From contig NZ_MOAL01000003.1 in assembly GCF_003731765.1 (NCBI RefSeq), positions 1 to 64,000 on the forward strand: a stretch of DNA of 64,000 bases. The letters run 5' to 3'. Position numbers and translations under genes: made by a program. Source of the DNA: Pseudomonas chlororaphis. GTDB lineage: Bacteria > Pseudomonadota > Gammaproteobacteria > Pseudomonadales > Pseudomonadaceae. How positions within the stretch are numbered: the first letter of the stretch is position 1; each line of letters starts with the position of its first letter. Under the pieces are notes generated by a model that made no database searches, was not told where the DNA came from, and worked only from the letters and a program-made list of their open reading frames with translations. Shown one piece after another: positions 8,710 through 17,257 of the stretch.

Positions 8710-9402
8710 TTGGCGGCACGTCTGGCTCTTTTTCGAACCCTGCGCCGGGCCTTTTCAGCGTTGTTGCTGGCCGGGGTCTTGCTGGGGGGGCTGCATGCCG
8801 ATTGGGATTTCTCCCGGATCAGCCAGCGCGCGGGCGCATTGTACGGGCCGCTGGGGGAAGGACAGAAGCGGATTGATGCCTGGCAGCAATTGCTGGCCAC
8901 GCAACAGCAGGTCGGCGAGGGGGAGCAGCTCCAAGTGGTCAACCGGTTCTTCAATAAAAACCTGAGCTACCAGGAAGACATCGACCTCTGGCACCAGGTG
9001 GATTACTGGGCCACGCCGGTCGAGGCCTTGTGGAAGGGCGCCGGTGATTGTGAGGACTACGCGATCGCCAAGTATTTCAGCCTGCGCTATCTCGGGGTGG
9101 CCAGCGACAAGCTACGGATTACCTACGTCAAGGCCCTGCGCCAGAACCGCGCGCACATGGTCCTGACCTACTACTCGAGCCCCGAGGCCATGCCCCTGGT
9201 GCTCGACAGCCTGGTCGACAATATCCAGCCGGCCAGCCAGCGCACTGACCTGTTGCCGGTCTACGCCTTCAATGCCGAGGGGCTGTGGCTGCCCGGCGCC
9301 AAGGGCAATCAGCGGGTGGGTGACACCAAGCGCCTGTCTCGCTGGCAGGACCTGTTGAAGAAAATGCAGGCCGAAGGTTTCCCGGTCGAGATCACTCACT
9401 AG
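8710..9402 (+). CDS. lapG: LapG-family periplasmic cysteine protease
   Basis: Periplasmic bacterial transglutaminase-like cysteine protease (BTLCP family). In Pseudomonas it cleaves the N-terminal region of the large adhesin LapA and releases biofilm cells when LapD is not bound to c-di-GMP. From a TTG at 8710 the protein has 230 residues: a hydrophobic export segment (ALLLAGVLLGGLHA, about 17-30), then the catalytic Cys in GAGDCEDYA (C114), His in RAHMVL (H149) and Asp in VLDSLVD (D166). The start is uncertain: no in-frame ATG exists, the TTG has only a weak upstream ACGGA, and the open frame continues upstream antisense to the GntR gene. It is directly followed by lapD (14-base gap), the canonical pairing. 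Confidence 0.88.
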   Translation: MAARLALFRTLRRAFSALLLAGVLLGGLHADWDFSRISQRAGALYGPLGEGQKRIDAWQQLLATQQQVGEGEQLQVVNRFFNKNLSYQEDIDLWHQVDYWATPVEALWKGAGDCEDYAIAKYFSLRYLGVASDKLRITYVKALRQNRAHMVLTYYSSPEAMPLVLDSLVDNIQPASQRTDLLPVYAFNAEGLWLPGAKGNQRVGDTKRLSRWQDLLKKMQAEGFPVEITH

Positions 9403-9416
9403 GAGCACGAACCCAG

Positions 9417-11363
9417 ATGTCTTTGTTCAAACAACTGTTGATCGCAATCTGCGTGTTCCTGGTGGTCGCTTTCAGCGGCAGCTTCATGGTCAGCCTGGAA
9501 AGCTCGCGGGCCCAGTACGTCAACCAACTGCGCTCCCATGCCCAGGACGCGGCCACGGCGCTGGCTCTGTCGCTGACGCCGAACATCGACGACCCGGCGA
9601 TGGTCGAGCTGATGGTCAGTTCGATTTTCGACAGTGGTTACTACGCCAGCATCCGCGTGGTGGACTTGGCGACCGGCAAGACCCTGGTCGAGCGCAGCGG
9701 CGTGCCCGAGGTCAGCAACGTGCCGCGCTGGTTTGTCGCGCTGATCGGGCTGGAGCCGGCGGGGGGCGATGCCATCGTCAGTCGCGGCTGGGAGCAGGCG
9801 GCCCGGGTGGAAGTGCTCAGCCACCCGATGTTCGCGGTGGCCAAGCTCTGGCAAAGCGCCCTGGGCAGCCTCGGCTGGCTGCTGATCTGTGGTGCGGTCA
9901 GTGCGGTGCTGGGGGCGTTGCTCCTGCGGCGTCAGCTCAAGCCCCTGGACTACATGGTGGAGCAGTCCCACGCCATCGCCCGGCGCGAGTTTCTCAGCCT
10001 GCCGGACCTGCCCCGCACCCCGGAGCTGCGGCGGGTGGTGCAGGCCATGAACCAGATGGTCGAGAAGCTCAAGGCGCTGTTCCAGGAGCAGGCCGAGCGC
10101 AGCGAGAAGCTGCGGGTCGAGTCCTATCAGGACAGCCTGACCGGGTTGGGCAACCGGCGTTATTTTGACGTGCAGTTGCAGGACCGCCTGCAACACTCCG
10201 AACGCGCCAGTTCCGGTTACTTGCTGCTGTTACGGGTCAACGACCTGGCCGGCCTCAACCAGCGCCTCGGCGGGCAGCAGACCGACCAGCTGTTGCAGGC
10301 CGTGGGCGAGTTGCTGGTGCGCGAATGCCGGCTGCACCCAGAAACCCAGAACCTGGCAAGCCGGATCCGCGGCGGTGAGTTTGCCGTGCTGGCGCCGGGG
10401 CTGGTGCACGACGAAGCCCAGCATCTGGCCCAGCACCTGGCTGCAGCCTTGCGCAGCCTGTACGCCACGGGCGCCAGTGATGTTCAACCCGTCACTGCCA
10501 TTGGCCTGGCGCCCTTTGTCCACGGCGACTCGCCCCAGACGCTGCTGGCCCTGGGCGACCAGGCGTTGGCCCAGGCCGAAGCCCAGGGTGAGGTCAGTTG
10601 GGCCTGCCTGGAACACAGCTCGTTGCGCCTGGGGGACGATCACCATGCCTGGCACAGCCTGCTGGACAGCGCCCTCGACCAGGGGCGTTTCGAGCTGTAC
10701 TTCCAGCCCGTGGTGGCGGCTCGGGACAGGTCCCTGGTACTGCATTACAAAGTGCTGTCGCGACTCTTGGACGAGCAGGGCCAGAGCATTCCCGCCGGAC
10801 GTTTCCTGCCCTGGCTGGATCGCTTCGGCTGGACCGCGCGCCTGGACCGGCTGATGTTGCACAAGGTGCTGCGGCAGATGGCAGGCCATCAGGAATGCCT
10901 GGCCCTGAACCTGTCGGCCGCGACCCTGGACGATCCCCAGGCCTTGAGCCAGGTCCTGGAAACCCTGCGCCAGCACGCACCGCTGGGGCCGCGCCTGACC
11001 CTGGAGATCGGCGAAGAGCAATTGCCCGAGCAGGGGCCGCTGGAGCAACTGACCCGACGTCTGCGGGAGCTGGGCTTCTCCCTCAGCCTGCAGCGCTTTG
11101 GTGGCCGGTTCAGCATGATCGGCAACCTGTCGCACTTGGGCCTGGCGTACCTGAAAATCGACGGTAGCTACATTCGCGCCATCGATCAAGAGAGCGATAA
11201 ACGCCTGTTTATCGAAGCCATCCAGCGTGCGGCCCACAGCATCGACCTGCCCTTGATCGCCGAGCGGGTAGAGACCGAAGGGGAGTTGCAGGTGATCTGC
11301 GAGATGGGCCTGTTTGGCGTGCAGGGGCAACTGCTGGGTGACCCGGCCCCTTGGCAACGGTGA
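9417..11363 (+). CDS. lapD: LapD c-di-GMP receptor (degenerate GGDEF/EAL)
   Basis: Inner-membrane c-di-GMP effector that sequesters LapG when bound to the nucleotide, so the surface adhesin stays attached. The 648-residue protein has TM helix 1 (about 6-26), a periplasmic LapD/MoxY N-terminal domain with the conserved region around PRWFVALIGLEP, TM helix 2 (about 145-167) and a HAMP domain. A GGDEF-like domain (about 240-395) and an EAL-like domain (about 405-645) follow. Both enzyme signatures are degenerate: RGGEF (318-322) in place of GGDEF, and K445-V-L in place of EAL. This agrees with LapD acting as a receptor rather than an enzyme. The gene runs convergently into the small gene at 11376-11714, with only 12 bases between. 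Confidence 0.95.
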   Translation: MSLFKQLLIAICVFLVVAFSGSFMVSLESSRAQYVNQLRSHAQDAATALALSLTPNIDDPAMVELMVSSIFDSGYYASIRVVDLATGKTLVERSGVPEVSNVPRWFVALIGLEPAGGDAIVSRGWEQAARVEVLSHPMFAVAKLWQSALGSLGWLLICGAVSAVLGALLLRRQLKPLDYMVEQSHAIARREFLSLPDLPRTPELRRVVQAMNQMVEKLKALFQEQAERSEKLRVESYQDSLTGLGNRRYFDVQLQDRLQHSERASSGYLLLLRVNDLAGLNQRLGGQQTDQLLQAVGELLVRECRLHPETQNLASRIRGGEFAVLAPGLVHDEAQHLAQHLAAALRSLYATGASDVQPVTAIGLAPFVHGDSPQTLLALGDQALAQAEAQGEVSWACLEHSSLRLGDDHHAWHSLLDSALDQGRFELYFQPVVAARDRSLVLHYKVLSRLLDEQGQSIPAGRFLPWLDRFGWTARLDRLMLHKVLRQMAGHQECLALNLSAATLDDPQALSQVLETLRQHAPLGPRLTLEIGEEQLPEQGPLEQLTRRLRELGFSLSLQRFGGRFSMIGNLSHLGLAYLKIDGSYIRAIDQESDKRLFIEAIQRAAHSIDLPLIAERVETEGELQVICEMGLFGVQGQLLGDPAPWQR

Positions 11364-11375
11364 GCAGGGGCAGGG

Positions 11376-11714
11376 CTAGATCAGCCCGCTCTCGTCCTCG
11401 TCGATCAACTGATCCAGCCCCCCGAGCGCTTCCCGGGCGTGGCTGCGATCCATCAATTTGGCCTGGGCCGCCGGCGGCAGGTCGGTGACCCGGATCACGC
11501 CTTTGCTGGTCAGTACCTGAATCAGGTCGTCGAGCACCCGGATCATCTCCAGGTCGCTCTGCCTGAGTTGCTTCAAGCGCACCTCCAGCGCCTGGCCGGC
11601 GTACCAGGCCTGGACCTCGGGATGATCGGGTGGCAGCACTTCGCTGGCACCGGCATACGCCGCCGCCTCCACGCGAACCAACTGACCCTGGGCGTCGCGT
11701 TGCACGTAGAACAT
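11376..11714 (-). CDS. Small conserved pseudomonad protein of unknown function
   Basis: A 112-residue soluble protein (MFYVQRDAQGQLVRVEAAAY...). Similar Pseudomonas proteins are often labelled tryptophan synthase beta-like, but no pyridoxal-phosphate or TrpB motif is visible and I assign no function. The central helical part (LKQLRQSDLEMIRVLDDLIQ) and the acidic tail DEDESGLI are the notable features. I chose the ATG at 11714 because GAGGGA lies six bases upstream. The frame continues open to 11819, but without a ribosome binding site. Confidence 0.75.
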   Translation of the reverse strand: MFYVQRDAQGQLVRVEAAAYAGASEVLPPDHPEVQAWYAGQALEVRLKQLRQSDLEMIRVLDDLIQVLTSKGVIRVTDLPPAAQAKLMDRSHAREALGGLDQLIDEDESGLI

Positions 11715-11976
11715 AGTGAATCCCTCACGAATGTGGCCCGACGGCAGGCTGTCAGCAGCATAGGTCACCGTGGCGATGCGAGCCGGAGCCGGTGTTGCAA
11801 TTGCCATATCGTTATTCACTAACGGTATTTAAATTTCAGTTCTTATACCTATAAAGTCGATTCCCTGCGTACCTGCCGACCCATCGGCGCGCCGCACGAA
11901 ATGAACCAACACGGGGCCTCCGTGAGTTTCTGATCGACGCACGCGCCAGTAGGCGTGCTCTGCGTGGGAGTGAGTC

Positions 11977-12873
11977 ATGTCTGTCGTATCTGCGTCTGTA
12001 AGTGCTGCGCCTATCGCCGCACAACCTTTCGAAATTCGCCCGTTCACGGGCGCCGTCGGGGCCGAAATCATCGGCCTGGACTTGTCCCGGCCGGTCAACG
12101 ACCAGGACTTTGCACGCATTCATCGTGCGCACCTGGACTATCACGTGGTGGTCTTCCGCGACCAGCGCATCAGCCCCGAACAGCAGATCGCCTTCAGCCG
12201 CCGTTTTGGTGTGCTGCAGATCCATGTGCTCAAGCAGTTCCTGCTGGCCGGGCACCCGGAAATCCTCATCGTTTCCAACATCATCGAGAACGGCCAATCC
12301 ATCGGCCTCGGTGACGCTGGCAAGTTCTGGCACTCGGACCTGTCCTACAAGGAGCTGCCAAGCCTGGGTTCGATGCTGCACGCCCAGGAGTTGCCGGCTG
12401 AAGGTGGCGACACCTTGTTCGCCGACATGCACAAAGCCTGGGACAACCTGCCCGAGGCCCTGCGCAAGGCGGTCGAAGGCCGCAGCGCCGCCCACTCCTA
12501 CACGGCCCGCTACAGCGAGACCAAGTTCGAGGGCAACTGGCGCCCGACCCTGACCCCGGAGCAACTGGCCCAGGTCGCCGAGGTGGTGCACCCCGTTGTT
12601 CGCACCCACCCGGAAAACGGCCGCAAGGCGCTGTTTGTCAGCGAAGGTTTCACCACCCGCATCGTCGGCCTGCCGGAAGACGAAAGCGCCCAGTTGCTGG
12701 GCGAGTTGTACGCCCACAGCGTGCTGCCGGAAAACATCTACCGCCATCAATGGCAGCCCCACGACCTGGTGTTCTGGGACAACCGCTCGCTGATCCACCT
12801 GGCCGCCGGTTGCCCGAGCCATCTGCGCCGCAAGCTGTATCGAACCACCATCCAGGGCGACGCCCCTTACTGA
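11977..12873 (+). CDS. TauD/TfdA-family Fe(II)/2-oxoglutarate dioxygenase
   Basis: A 298-residue member of the family that oxidises sulfonates such as taurine (releasing sulfite), alkyl sulfates or phenoxyacetates. The iron facial triad is visible as H119-x-D121 (KFWHSDLSY) and H274 (NRSLIHLAAG). R285, 11 residues after H274, matches the 2-oxoglutarate-binding Arg spacing of TauD. A GGGAGTGAG ribosome binding site precedes the ATG. It is the first gene of a four-gene plus-strand operon with a TauABC-like transporter, so a sulfonate-like substrate used as a sulfur source is inferred. The exact substrate is not readable from sequence. Confidence 0.88.
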   Translation: MSVVSASVSAAPIAAQPFEIRPFTGAVGAEIIGLDLSRPVNDQDFARIHRAHLDYHVVVFRDQRISPEQQIAFSRRFGVLQIHVLKQFLLAGHPEILIVSNIIENGQSIGLGDAGKFWHSDLSYKELPSLGSMLHAQELPAEGGDTLFADMHKAWDNLPEALRKAVEGRSAAHSYTARYSETKFEGNWRPTLTPEQLAQVAEVVHPVVRTHPENGRKALFVSEGFTTRIVGLPEDESAQLLGELYAHSVLPENIYRHQWQPHDLVFWDNRSLIHLAAGCPSHLRRKLYRTTIQGDAPY

Positions 12874-12900
12874 TCAGCCAGGCACGGCAGGAGAATCACC

Positions 12901-13938
12901 ATGTCCTTATCCATTCCCTTCATCCCTCGCCTCGGCAAACTGGCCACGGCCATCGGCCTGGGTTTCAGCCTGCTGGCCGGCAGCCTGGTGGCCCCGACGG
13001 CGGCCCACGCCGAAGGCGAAATTCGCATCGCCGAACAGTTCGGCATCGTCTATTTGCTGCTCAATGTGGTGCGCGACCAGAACCTGATTGAAAAGCACGG
13101 CAAGGAAGAGGGCATCGACATCAAGGTCGACTGGACCCAGCTGTCCGGCGGCGCGGCAGTGAACGACGCGTTGCTCTCCGGCTCCATAGACATCGCTGGG
13201 GCCGGCGTCGGTCCGCTGTTGACCATCTGGGACCGCACCCATGGCCGGCAGAACGTCAAGGCCGTGGCGTCCCTGGGTAACTTCCCTTACTACCTGGTGA
13301 GCAACAATCCCAAGGTCAAGACCATCGCCGACTTCACCGAGAAGGACCGCATCGCGGTGCCGGCGGTGGGCGTCTCGGTGCAGTCGCGCTTCCTGCAATA
13401 CGCCGCGGCCAAGCAATGGGGCGACAAGGAATTCAATCGCCTGGATAAGTACACCATCGCCGTGCCTCACCCGGACGCCACCGCCGCGCTGATTGCTGGC
13501 GGCACCGAGTTGACCGGGCACTTCTCCAACCCACCGTTCCAGGACCAGGCGCTGCAGAACCCCAACGTGCACGTGGTGCTGAACACTTACGACCTGCTGG
13601 GCCCGAACTCGCCGACGGTGCTATTCGCCACCGAGAAATTCCGCAACGACAACCCGAAAACCTACAAGGCCTTTGTTGAAGCCCTGGCCGAAGCCGCCGA
13701 GTTCGCCCAGAACGACAAAGGCGCGGCCGCCGACACTTACATCCGTGTGACCAAGGCCAAGATCGACCGCGCCGCGCTGCTGAAAATCATCGACAACCCG
13801 CAGTTCGAATTCAGCGTGACGCCGAAAAACACCTACCCGCTGGCAGAGTTCCTGTACCGCGTCGGCGCCATCAAGAACAAGCCGGAGTCGTGGAAGGACT
13901 ACTTCTTCCAGGACGCCAAGCCGCTGCAAGGGAGCTGA
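12901..13938 (+). CDS. ABC transporter substrate-binding protein (NitT/TauT type)
   Basis: Periplasmic binding protein of 345 residues with a signal peptide (cleavage near AAHAEGE). The fold-typical sequence is IRIAEQFGIVYLLLNVVRDQ, then LSGGAAVNDALLSGSIDIAGAG and a second lobe around VAVPAVGVSVQSRFLQ-like residues. This family delivers sulfonates, nitrate or related small anions to an ABC permease. AGGAGA lies six bases before the ATG. It is the second gene of the dioxygenase-transporter operon and its stop lies 5 bases before the ATPase gene. Confidence 0.88.
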   Translation: MSLSIPFIPRLGKLATAIGLGFSLLAGSLVAPTAAHAEGEIRIAEQFGIVYLLLNVVRDQNLIEKHGKEEGIDIKVDWTQLSGGAAVNDALLSGSIDIAGAGVGPLLTIWDRTHGRQNVKAVASLGNFPYYLVSNNPKVKTIADFTEKDRIAVPAVGVSVQSRFLQYAAAKQWGDKEFNRLDKYTIAVPHPDATAALIAGGTELTGHFSNPPFQDQALQNPNVHVVLNTYDLLGPNSPTVLFATEKFRNDNPKTYKAFVEALAEAAEFAQNDKGAAADTYIRVTKAKIDRAALLKIIDNPQFEFSVTPKNTYPLAEFLYRVGAIKNKPESWKDYFFQDAKPLQGS

Positions 13939-13943
13939 GTGCG

Positions 13944-14804
13944 ATGAATGCCCCCTTGCCAGGCCACACGGTCAGCAACCTCACCGCCACCGCCCAGCCG
14001 TTGCTGGCGGTGGATAACGTCAGCCTGGAATACCGCACCCCGCAGCGCGTGGTGCGGGCCACCCACCAAGTGAGTTTCGAGATCGACCCCGGCGATCGTT
14101 TTGTCCTGCTCGGCCCTTCGGGCTGCGGCAAGTCCACCCTGCTCAAGGCGGTGGCCGGGTTTATCCAACCCTGCGAGGGCCAGATCCGCCTGCAAGGGCA
14201 GGCGGTGCACCAGCCAGGGCCGGATCGCATCGTGGTGTTCCAGGAGTTCGACCAACTGCCGCCCTGGAAAACCGTGAAGCAGAACGTGATGTTCCCCCTG
14301 CTGGCGTCCAAGACCCTCGGTCGCCGCGAGGCCGAAGAGCGTGCCCTGCATTACCTCGATAAAGTGGGCCTGGCGGCCTTTGCCGATGCCTACCCGCACA
14401 CCTTGTCCGGCGGCATGAAGGCACGGGTGGCGATTGCCCGGGCCCTGGCCATGCAACCGAAAATCCTGCTGATGGACGAGCCCTTCGCCGCCCTCGACGC
14501 CCTGACCCGGCGCAAGATGCAGGAAGAGTTGCTGCTGCTTTGGGAAGAGGTGCGCTTCACCTTGCTGTTCGTCACCCACTCCATTGAAGAGGCGCTGGTG
14601 GTGGGCAACCGCATCCTCTTGCTGTCGCCTCATCCGGGGCGCGTGCGGGCAGAAGTCCACAGCCATCAATACGACCTGCAAAGCCTCGGTGGCGTGGCGT
14701 TCCAGCAGACCGCACGGCGTATTCACCGGTTGTTGTTCGATGAAGGCCAGTCGCCGGAAACCGACACCGAGCTGGATTTCGCCGATATCCGTATCGCCTA
14801 TTGA
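13944..14804 (+). CDS. ABC transporter ATP-binding protein (TauB/SsuB type)
   Basis: Cytoplasmic ATPase of 286 residues that powers the importer. Walker A is GPSGCGKST, the Q-loop region is VVFQEFDQLPPW, the signature is LSGGMKARVAIARAL, Walker B is ILLMDEPFAALDALT and the H-loop is FVTHSIEEAL. I take the ATG at 13944 (MNAPLPGHTV), placed 5 bases after the binding-protein stop. An upstream in-frame start would overlap that gene. The gap to the permease is 33 bases. Confidence 0.9.
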   Translation: MNAPLPGHTVSNLTATAQPLLAVDNVSLEYRTPQRVVRATHQVSFEIDPGDRFVLLGPSGCGKSTLLKAVAGFIQPCEGQIRLQGQAVHQPGPDRIVVFQEFDQLPPWKTVKQNVMFPLLASKTLGRREAEERALHYLDKVGLAAFADAYPHTLSGGMKARVAIARALAMQPKILLMDEPFAALDALTRRKMQEELLLLWEEVRFTLLFVTHSIEEALVVGNRILLLSPHPGRVRAEVHSHQYDLQSLGGVAFQQTARRIHRLLFDEGQSPETDTELDFADIRIAY

Positions 14805-14837
14805 GCCGTCAGGCCACCGTTGAACGAGGAACGCCCG

Positions 14838-15704
14838 ATGAGCCATTCATCCCCCGTGCGCGAGGAATACGAAGTTGTCCTCGAGCCGTTGCTGCAAGTC
14901 CCCCTGGATCGCGAGCTGCCCCTGGCCCAGCGCCTCTGGCAACAGGGCTGGCTGCGCAAAAGCCTGATCCTGGTGCTGCTGGCGCTGCTCTGGGAAGCCG
15001 TGGCCCGCTACCAGAACAACGATCTGCTGCTGCCCAGCCTCCTGCAGACCGCCAGCGCCCTGTCCGACGGCCTGCTCAGCGGTGAACTGCTGGGCAAGGT
15101 GGGCATTTCCCTGGTGGTGCTGCTCAAGGGCTACCTGATCGGCATTGTGCTGGCCTTTGCCCTGACCACCCTGGCGGTCTCGACCCAGTTTGGCCGTGAC
15201 CTGCTGAGCACCCTGACCTCGATGTTCAACCCGTTGCCGGCCATTGCCCTGCTGCCCTTGGCGCTGCTGTGGTTTGGCCTGGGGCAGAACAGCCTGATCT
15301 TTGTGCTGGTGCATTCGGTGCTCTGGGCCTTGGCCTTGAACACCTACGCCGGGTTTCTCGGCGTTTCCGAAACCCTGCGCATGGCCGGGCGCAATTACGG
15401 CCTCAAGGGCCTGCGCCTGGTGCTGTTCATCCTGATTCCGGCCGCCTTGCCGTCGATTCTCGCCGGCTTGAAGATCGGCTGGGCCTTCGCCTGGCGCACC
15501 CTGATCGCCGCCGAACTGGTGTTCGGCGCCACCAGTGGCAAGGGCGGCCTGGGCTGGTACATCTTCCAGAACCGCAACGAGCTCTACACCGACAAAGTCT
15601 TCGCCGGGCTGGCGGTGGTGATCCTTATCGGCCTGCTGGTGGAAAATCTGGTGTTCGACACCTTGGAGCGCGTCACCGTCAAACGCTGGGGCATGCAGCG
15701 CTAA
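14838..15704 (+). CDS. ABC transporter permease (TauC/SsuC type)
   Basis: A 288-residue integral membrane protein with about six helices (LILVLLALLWEAVA, GISLVVLLKGYLIGIVLAFALT, NPLPAIALLPLALLWFGLG, and so on). The EAA-type cytoplasmic loop follows, near RMAGRNYGLKGLRLVLFILIP. The ATG at 14838 is preceded by GAGGA. A TTG at 14820 is also in frame but lacks a ribosome binding site. It is the last gene of the dioxygenase-importer operon. A REP element follows. Confidence 0.9.
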   Translation: MSHSSPVREEYEVVLEPLLQVPLDRELPLAQRLWQQGWLRKSLILVLLALLWEAVARYQNNDLLLPSLLQTASALSDGLLSGELLGKVGISLVVLLKGYLIGIVLAFALTTLAVSTQFGRDLLSTLTSMFNPLPAIALLPLALLWFGLGQNSLIFVLVHSVLWALALNTYAGFLGVSETLRMAGRNYGLKGLRLVLFILIPAALPSILAGLKIGWAFAWRTLIAAELVFGATSGKGGLGWYIFQNRNELYTDKVFAGLAVVILIGLLVENLVFDTLERVTVKRWGMQR

Positions 15705-15733
15705 ACGGCCCCCCACCGGACTCACCCCCAACC

Positions 15734-15815
15734 GTAGGAGCTGGCTTGCCAGCGAAGGCGTCCTCCAGGTTTGCATCCGGCTCGGGGGCCTGTTCGCCGG
15801 CAAGCCGGCTCCTAC
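15734..15815. repeat. REP doublet (REPIN-like)
   Basis: Two inverted copies of the pseudomonad REP core, GTAGGAGCTGGCTTGCCAGC and its opposite-strand partner ending GCCGGCAAGCCGGCTCCTAC, flank a spacer of about 40 bases. It lies between the permease and the LysR gene, the usual extragenic location. Confidence 0.8.
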
Positions 15816-15896
15816 GGTCATGGCAGCCCTCTTTCTGAGCGACAAGCCTGCTAGCATTGCGTCCGGATCATTCCCGATCAGCCACGAGTGCTCAGC

Positions 15897-16817
15897 ATGC
15901 AACTCCCGGACATGAACCTTCTGGTGGCCCTCGACGCCTTGCTCGACGAGGGCAGCGTGGTCGGCGCCGCACGGCGCATGAACCTCAGCCCGGCGGCCAT
16001 GAGCCGCACCCTGACCCGCATCCGCGAGGCCCTGGGCGACCCGATCCTGGTACGCGCCGGCCGTGGCCTGGTGCCCACGCCCAAGGCCCTGGAGCTGCGC
16101 AGCCAGGTGCGGGACGTGGTGGAGCAGGCGGCGCTGGTGTTTCGCTCGGCGGACCAGGTGGACCTGCATGCCCTGCAGCGTCGCTTCAACGTGCGTGCCA
16201 ACGACTTTTTCGTCGGCGTCTACGGCGGGCGGCTGATCGACACCCTGGAGCGTCAGGCACCGCTGTGCGAGCTGCGCTTCGTCCCTGAAGGCGATGCCGA
16301 TGACGAGGCCCTGCGCGAAGGCCGCATTGACTTGCACATCAGCAACACCCGGCCGCTGACCCCGGAAGTGAAGGTGCAGAACCTGTTTTCCACCCACTTC
16401 GTCGGCCTGGTCCGTGACGATCACCCGCTGCTGGACGAAGAGATCAACGCCGAGCGCTTTGCCGCCTATCCCCATATCAGCATGTCGCGACGCGGTATCG
16501 CGCGCGGGCCCATCGACGCTGCCCTGGCCGAACTCGGCCTGCAACGCCGGGTGCCGCTGATTGCCCCGAGTTTTCATGCCGCGATGTTTATGCTGCCCGA
16601 CTCGGACCTGATCCTGCCGGTGCCCAAGGAAACCCTGCTCAGCGTGACCCGCCTGGGCTTGCGCCTGCGGGCCTTTACCCTGCCCATCGCCCTGCCGACC
16701 CTGATGCTGACCACTGCCTGGCACCCGCGCTACGACAAAGACCCGGCCCACAAATGGTTCCGCGAAACCCTGCGCACCTGCTGCCAGGAAACCTGGCACG
16801 AAGCCCAACCCACCTGA
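15897..16817 (+). CDS. LysR-family transcriptional regulator
   Basis: A 306-residue regulator with an N-terminal winged helix-turn-helix (residues 5-64: LLVALDALLDEGSVVGAARRMNLSPAAMSRTLTRIREALGDP, split here by motif). An inducer-binding domain with two alpha/beta lobes follows (AHxS-type stretch FVGLVRDDHPL, then the C-terminal LPTLMLTTAWHPRYDKDPAHKWFRE). This ending is common in the NodD/LeuO-like subgroup. It follows the sulfonate-type operon on the same strand but is separated by a REP element, so control of that operon is possible but not shown. The start at the ATG 15897 is slightly preferred over the GTG 15888. Confidence 0.88.
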   Translation: MQLPDMNLLVALDALLDEGSVVGAARRMNLSPAAMSRTLTRIREALGDPILVRAGRGLVPTPKALELRSQVRDVVEQAALVFRSADQVDLHALQRRFNVRANDFFVGVYGGRLIDTLERQAPLCELRFVPEGDADDEALREGRIDLHISNTRPLTPEVKVQNLFSTHFVGLVRDDHPLLDEEINAERFAAYPHISMSRRGIARGPIDAALAELGLQRRVPLIAPSFHAAMFMLPDSDLILPVPKETLLSVTRLGLRLRAFTLPIALPTLMLTTAWHPRYDKDPAHKWFRETLRTCCQETWHEAQPT

Positions 16818-16845
16818 GCCCCGCCCGCCCTCTCTGGCACCTTCC

Positions 16846-17137
16846 GTAGGAGCCGGCTTGCCGGCGATAGCGATCTTGCGGACGCCATCGCTGGCAAGCC
16901 AGCTCCTACAGCCTCCTCGGGCTTGCCCATCCTTTCTCTGACGCCGCGATCGTCTTCCCGTAGGAGCCGGCTTGCCGGCGATAGCGATCTTGCGGACGCC
17001 ATCGCTGGCAAGCCAGCGCCTACAGCCCTCTCGGGCTTGCCCATCCTTTCTCTGACGCCGCGATCGTCTTCCCGTAGGAGCCGGCTTGCCGGCGATAGCG
17101 ATCTTGCGGACGCCATCGCTGGCCAGCCAGCGCCTAC
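16846..17137. repeat. Three tandem REPIN units with a 114-bp period
   Basis: Three nearly identical REP doublets start at 16846, 16960 and 17074, exactly 114 bases apart. Each runs from GTAGGAGCCGGCTTGCCGGC to the inverted GCCAGC(T/G)CCTAC partner 64 bases later. Each of the first two is followed by the same 50-base spacer. Only a few bases differ between units, which indicates recent tandem duplication. The array fills most of the 440-base gap between the LysR gene and the MFS gene. No gene is seen there. Confidence 0.9.
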
Positions 17138-17257
17138 AGTGGGGGGGCGGGGTAATTGTTGCGTCTGGTGCACTTATAAGCTGTCGATAAGTCAGTTTTC
17201 GTCAGCAGTGGCGCTTCTTAAAATGCTTCGGTATTTCCAAGCCGGAGTCATCCCTTC

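Noticed and set aside
16846-17137. Direct repeats that might be a CRISPR array
   Set aside because: Units are REP doublets with internal palindromes, and the spacers are identical rather than unique. No cas genes are nearby.
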